Shown one piece after another: positions 61,793-64,000 of a DNA stretch of 64,000 nt. The DNA comes from JADLGH01 sp964586675 (GTDB taxonomy: Bacteria > Desulfobacterota_D > UBA1144 > Nemesobacterales > UBA2774): positions 1 through 64,000 of the forward strand of contig CAZPHQ010000015.1 in the NCBI GenBank assembly GCA_964586675.1, read 5' to 3'. Under the pieces are notes generated by a model. It was not told the origin of the DNA and made no database searches. It was given only the letters and a program-made list of their open reading frames with translations. Each line of letters opens with the position of its first letter. The first letter of the stretch is position 1. Both the position numbers and the translations under genes were made by a program.

Positions 61793-62776
61793 TCACACCT
61801 TGAGCTCGACGTCGTCCGCCCTCCAGCACGCCGAGAGATGCCCGGGGGCATGCTCCGCGAGAGGGGGCTCCTCCGCCCTGCATTTGTCCACGACGAGGGG
61901 GCAGCGCTCCTGGAACCTGCATCCCTTCGGGAAATCGCCCGGGCTCGGAACCACTCCCGGGATAGCGTCGAGCTTTTCCTTACTGTCCCGGAGGTCCGGT
62001 ATCGAGTGCAGAAGACCGACGGTATAGGGATGCTTCGGGTCGGCGAAGAGGTCCGCCGTCGCCGCATCCTCTACAACCTTCCCCGCGTACATGACGTATA
62101 CCTTGTCGGCCACTTCCGCCACAATGCCCAGGTCGTGGGTTATGAGAAGAACGGCCATACCCATCTTCACCCTGAGGTCGTCGATGAGCTTGAGTATCCC
62201 CGCCTGTATCGTGACGTCGAGGGCGGTCGTCGGCTCGTCCGCTATGAGTACCTCGGGGCTGCACGCGAGAGCCATCGCTATCATAACCCTCTGCGACATC
62301 CCGCCGCTCATCTCGTGGGGGTAGTTCTTCATACGCCGCTCGGGTGAGGGGATACCGACGAGCTTTAAAAGCTCGATGACCTTGTCCCTTTCCTCGCGCT
62401 TTGTAATTTTAAGATGCGTCCGGAGCGCCTCGCCTATCTGGTCGCCGACTGTGAACACGGGATTCAGCGAGCTTATCGGCTCCTGGAATATCATCGATAT
62501 CCTGTTGCCGCGGACAGAGCGCATGTCCCTCTCGCTATATTCGAGAATATTTGCGTCGTCGAATATTATACGCCCGGCGTCGATGCTGCCCGGGGGCTCC
62601 GGTATGAGCCTCATAATGGAAAGCGCAGTCACGGTTTTCCCGCAGCCGCTCTCGCCGACGACGCCCACTATTTTCCCCTGGGGGACTGTGAGCGAAACGC
62701 CGCTTACGACCTCGAGCTTTTTACCCCTCGACGAGAACGAAACCCGGAGATCCTTTATTTCGAGCGCGCTGTTCAT
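61793..62776 (-). CDS. oppD: Oligopeptide ABC transporter ATP-binding protein (OppD/DppD type)
   Basis: 327 aa. Walker A GESGCGKTVTALSIM, signature MSGGMSQRVMIAMALA, Walker B VLIADEPTTALDV, and the C-terminal oligopeptide motif GCRFQERCPLVVDKC with cysteines that can bind a cluster in DppD-like proteins. It pairs with OppF as a heterodimeric ATPase. The signature with MSQR is typical of OppD. Third gene of the visible operon. Confidence 0.93.
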   Translation of the reverse strand: MNSALEIKDLRVSFSSRGKKLEVVSGVSLTVPQGKIVGVVGESGCGKTVTALSIMRLIPEPPGSIDAGRIIFDDANILEYSERDMRSVRGNRISMIFQEPISSLNPVFTVGDQIGEALRTHLKITKREERDKVIELLKLVGIPSPERRMKNYPHEMSGGMSQRVMIAMALACSPEVLIADEPTTALDVTIQAGILKLIDDLRVKMGMAVLLITHDLGIVAEVADKVYVMYAGKVVEDAATADLFADPKHPYTVGLLHSIPDLRDSKEKLDAIPGVVPSPGDFPKGCRFQERCPLVVDKCRAEEPPLAEHAPGHLSACWRADDVELKV

Positions 62777-62844
62777 TTATTTCTCTTCAATTCGTTTGCG
62801 TCTTCCTTCCGCTCTCCGGCGGAGTCTCGCCCTGATTGTGCAGC

Positions 62845-63849
62845 CTACCCGTCAACGGTGAATTTCGGATCGACCGCGTTACGGAATCCTTCGCCCACGA
62901 GGTTAAAAGCTGTCACAGTTAAAAATATAGCCGCGCCGGGGAATAGGACAAGCCACCACGCGAAATCCACATACCTCTGCGACTGCGATAATATGTCGCC
63001 CCAGCTCGGGTCGGGAGGGGGCACGCCGAATCCTAAAAAACTGAGCGCGGACTCGACGAGTATCGCGCCCGCAATTCCGAAAGTACAGTCCACCAGCACG
63101 GGCGTGAGCGCGTTAGGCAGCATGTGCTTCGACATCACACGGGCGTCGTTCCCGCCGAGGGCTATGGCGGCGTCGACATACGCAAACCTCCGGAGCCGGA
63201 GGAACTCCCCGCGTATCAGCCTAGCGACGCCTGTCCAGCTCGTGACGCCAATCACTATCATTATGTTGTAGATGCTCGGGTCCCTGAACGCGAGTATCGT
63301 CAGTATCAGGAAGAAGACAGGGAACGTCATCATCACTTCGAACAGCCGGGAGACGATGAAGTCTGTCTTCCCGCCGTAATACCCGGCGATGCCCCCGAGT
63401 ATTACCCCGATGACCGCCGATATGCCGACCGCTATAAAGCCGATGGAAAGCGATATTCGGGCCCCGTGTATCATCCGCGAGAGTACGTCCCTACCCCTGT
63501 CGTCCGTTCCGAAGAGGTGCTCCGACGACGGCGGGACGAGTATCGAAAGGAGGTCGTTCTCCGTCGGGCTGTACCGGACAGGCGGGAACACGGCGAAGTC
63601 TCCATCCGGAAGCTCCTTCGCGAGCTCCTTGAAATTCACCTGGAAAAATTCCGGGTAGTGGAAGAGGACTGGGAAGTAATATTTCCCCTCGTACTTCATC
63701 ACTAAGGGCCTGCTTCCGGCGAGGAAGTTTTGAAACACCGCTATGCCGAAAAGAAAGATTATGATCAGGAGGGCAGCCAGAGCGAACCTGTCGCGCTTGA
63801 ATTTCTCCCAGACGCTCCCCCAGTATCCGGCGCTTCTCGTTTCGCTCAA
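62845..63849 (-). CDS. oppC: Oligopeptide ABC transporter permease (OppC/DppC type)
   Basis: 334 aa. One N-terminal helix, a periplasmic stretch of about 90 residues (larger than in most OppC), then GTDDRGRDVLSRMIHGARISL, the permease EAA-like loop AAIALGGNDARVMSKHMLPNA and five helices. The start is TTG: its TTGA overlaps the oppB stop and GGAGG lies 7 nt upstream. Confidence 0.92.
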   Translation of the reverse strand: MSETRSAGYWGSVWEKFKRDRFALAALLIIIFLFGIAVFQNFLAGSRPLVMKYEGKYYFPVLFHYPEFFQVNFKELAKELPDGDFAVFPPVRYSPTENDLLSILVPPSSEHLFGTDDRGRDVLSRMIHGARISLSIGFIAVGISAVIGVILGGIAGYYGGKTDFIVSRLFEVMMTFPVFFLILTILAFRDPSIYNIMIVIGVTSWTGVARLIRGEFLRLRRFAYVDAAIALGGNDARVMSKHMLPNALTPVLVDCTFGIAGAILVESALSFLGFGVPPPDPSWGDILSQSQRYVDFAWWLVLFPGAAIFLTVTAFNLVGEGFRNAVDPKFTVDG

Positions 63850-64000
63850 CGCCTGCCTCCGAAGCTGATCCGAGGATCGACGAGGACGTATACGATGTCG
63901 GATATGAGTATCCCGAGAAGGGTGAGGAATGCCGATATCGTGGCTATCGCCATTATCATCGGGTAGTCCCTCGCGAGGACGGACTCGAACCCGAGCTGCC
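63846..64000 (-). CDS. oppB: Oligopeptide ABC transporter permease OppB/DppB, C-terminal part
   Basis: Only the last 50 codons lie in the window; the gene continues past the right edge. The frame reads ESVLARDYPMIMAIATISAF, then a helix ending ILISDIVYVLVDPRISFGG, the invariant end of DppB/OppB permeases (LLxDxxYxxxDPRI). It overlaps oppC by 4 nt, confirming one operon. Confidence 0.9.
   Translation of the reverse strand, partial: QLGFESVLARDYPMIMAIATISAFLTLLGILISDIVYVLVDPRISFGGRR

Overview
The window is a GC-rich bacterial chromosome segment from a Gram-negative, respiring organism. An Mla-type MCE lipid transporter and several lipoproteins imply an outer membrane, and nearly all of the TCA cycle from aconitase to malate is present, together with cobalamin-dependent MetH. 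Gene content looks most like the Desulfobacterota/Dadabacteria part of the tree, but no rRNA is present and this placement is an inference.

Region 1 (1-9137) is a complete type I-B CRISPR-Cas locus, all cas genes on the minus strand: cas6, then cas8b-cas7-cas5-cas3-cas4-cas1-cas2, then a leader with two matched sigma70 promoters 63 bp apart and a short array (four good repeats, one decayed terminal repeat, four 36-nt spacers). The main discovery lies in the 264-bp gap between cas8b and cas6. Two degenerate CRISPR repeats (8275-8292 and 8316-8345) on the opposite strand frame a 23-nt pseudo-spacer. Its first 22 nt match, at 20 positions, the site 8171-8192, which covers the end of the -10 box and the expected start point of a strong cas8b promoter. 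This is the architecture of a CreR-type RNA that would guide the locus's own Cascade to repress its own operon.

Region 2 (9236-24664) holds housekeeping and unknown genes: a small membrane protein, a TPR protein, a DAO-type flavoprotein, a Y-family polymerase, a MerR-like regulator, a PEP mutase/isocitrate lyase family enzyme, a 0.4-kb tandem repeat, a DUF945-like protein, an mlaE(STAS fusion)-mlaF-mlaD-lipoprotein operon, CdsA, an atypical formyltransferase and GlnRS. A conspicuously AT-rich gene (24833-26893), a PD-(D/E)XK-like nuclease domain fused to TPRs, interrupts the housekeeping background and looks horizontally acquired.

Region 3 (26986-46700) has hemB, metH, a glyoxalase II-like hydrolase, thrC with a MoaD/ThiS-like carrier ending in GGL, grpE-hsp70-dnaJ, Ppx/GppA, an EF-G paralogue, rpmE, a second and canonical dnaK, and an rpoH-like sigma factor: a protein-quality-control neighbourhood.

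Region 4 (46904-56660) is a TCA block: acnA, icd, mdh, an Sdh1-type anchor, sdhA, sdhB and sucC. As given, sdhA carries an in-frame TAG at codon 43 and a Leu where the FAD-linking His is expected, inside an otherwise normal gene. Region 5 (56790-64000) is yceD-rpmF-fabD-fabG-acpP-fabF followed by an oligopeptide ABC transporter, whose oppB runs off the end of the window.
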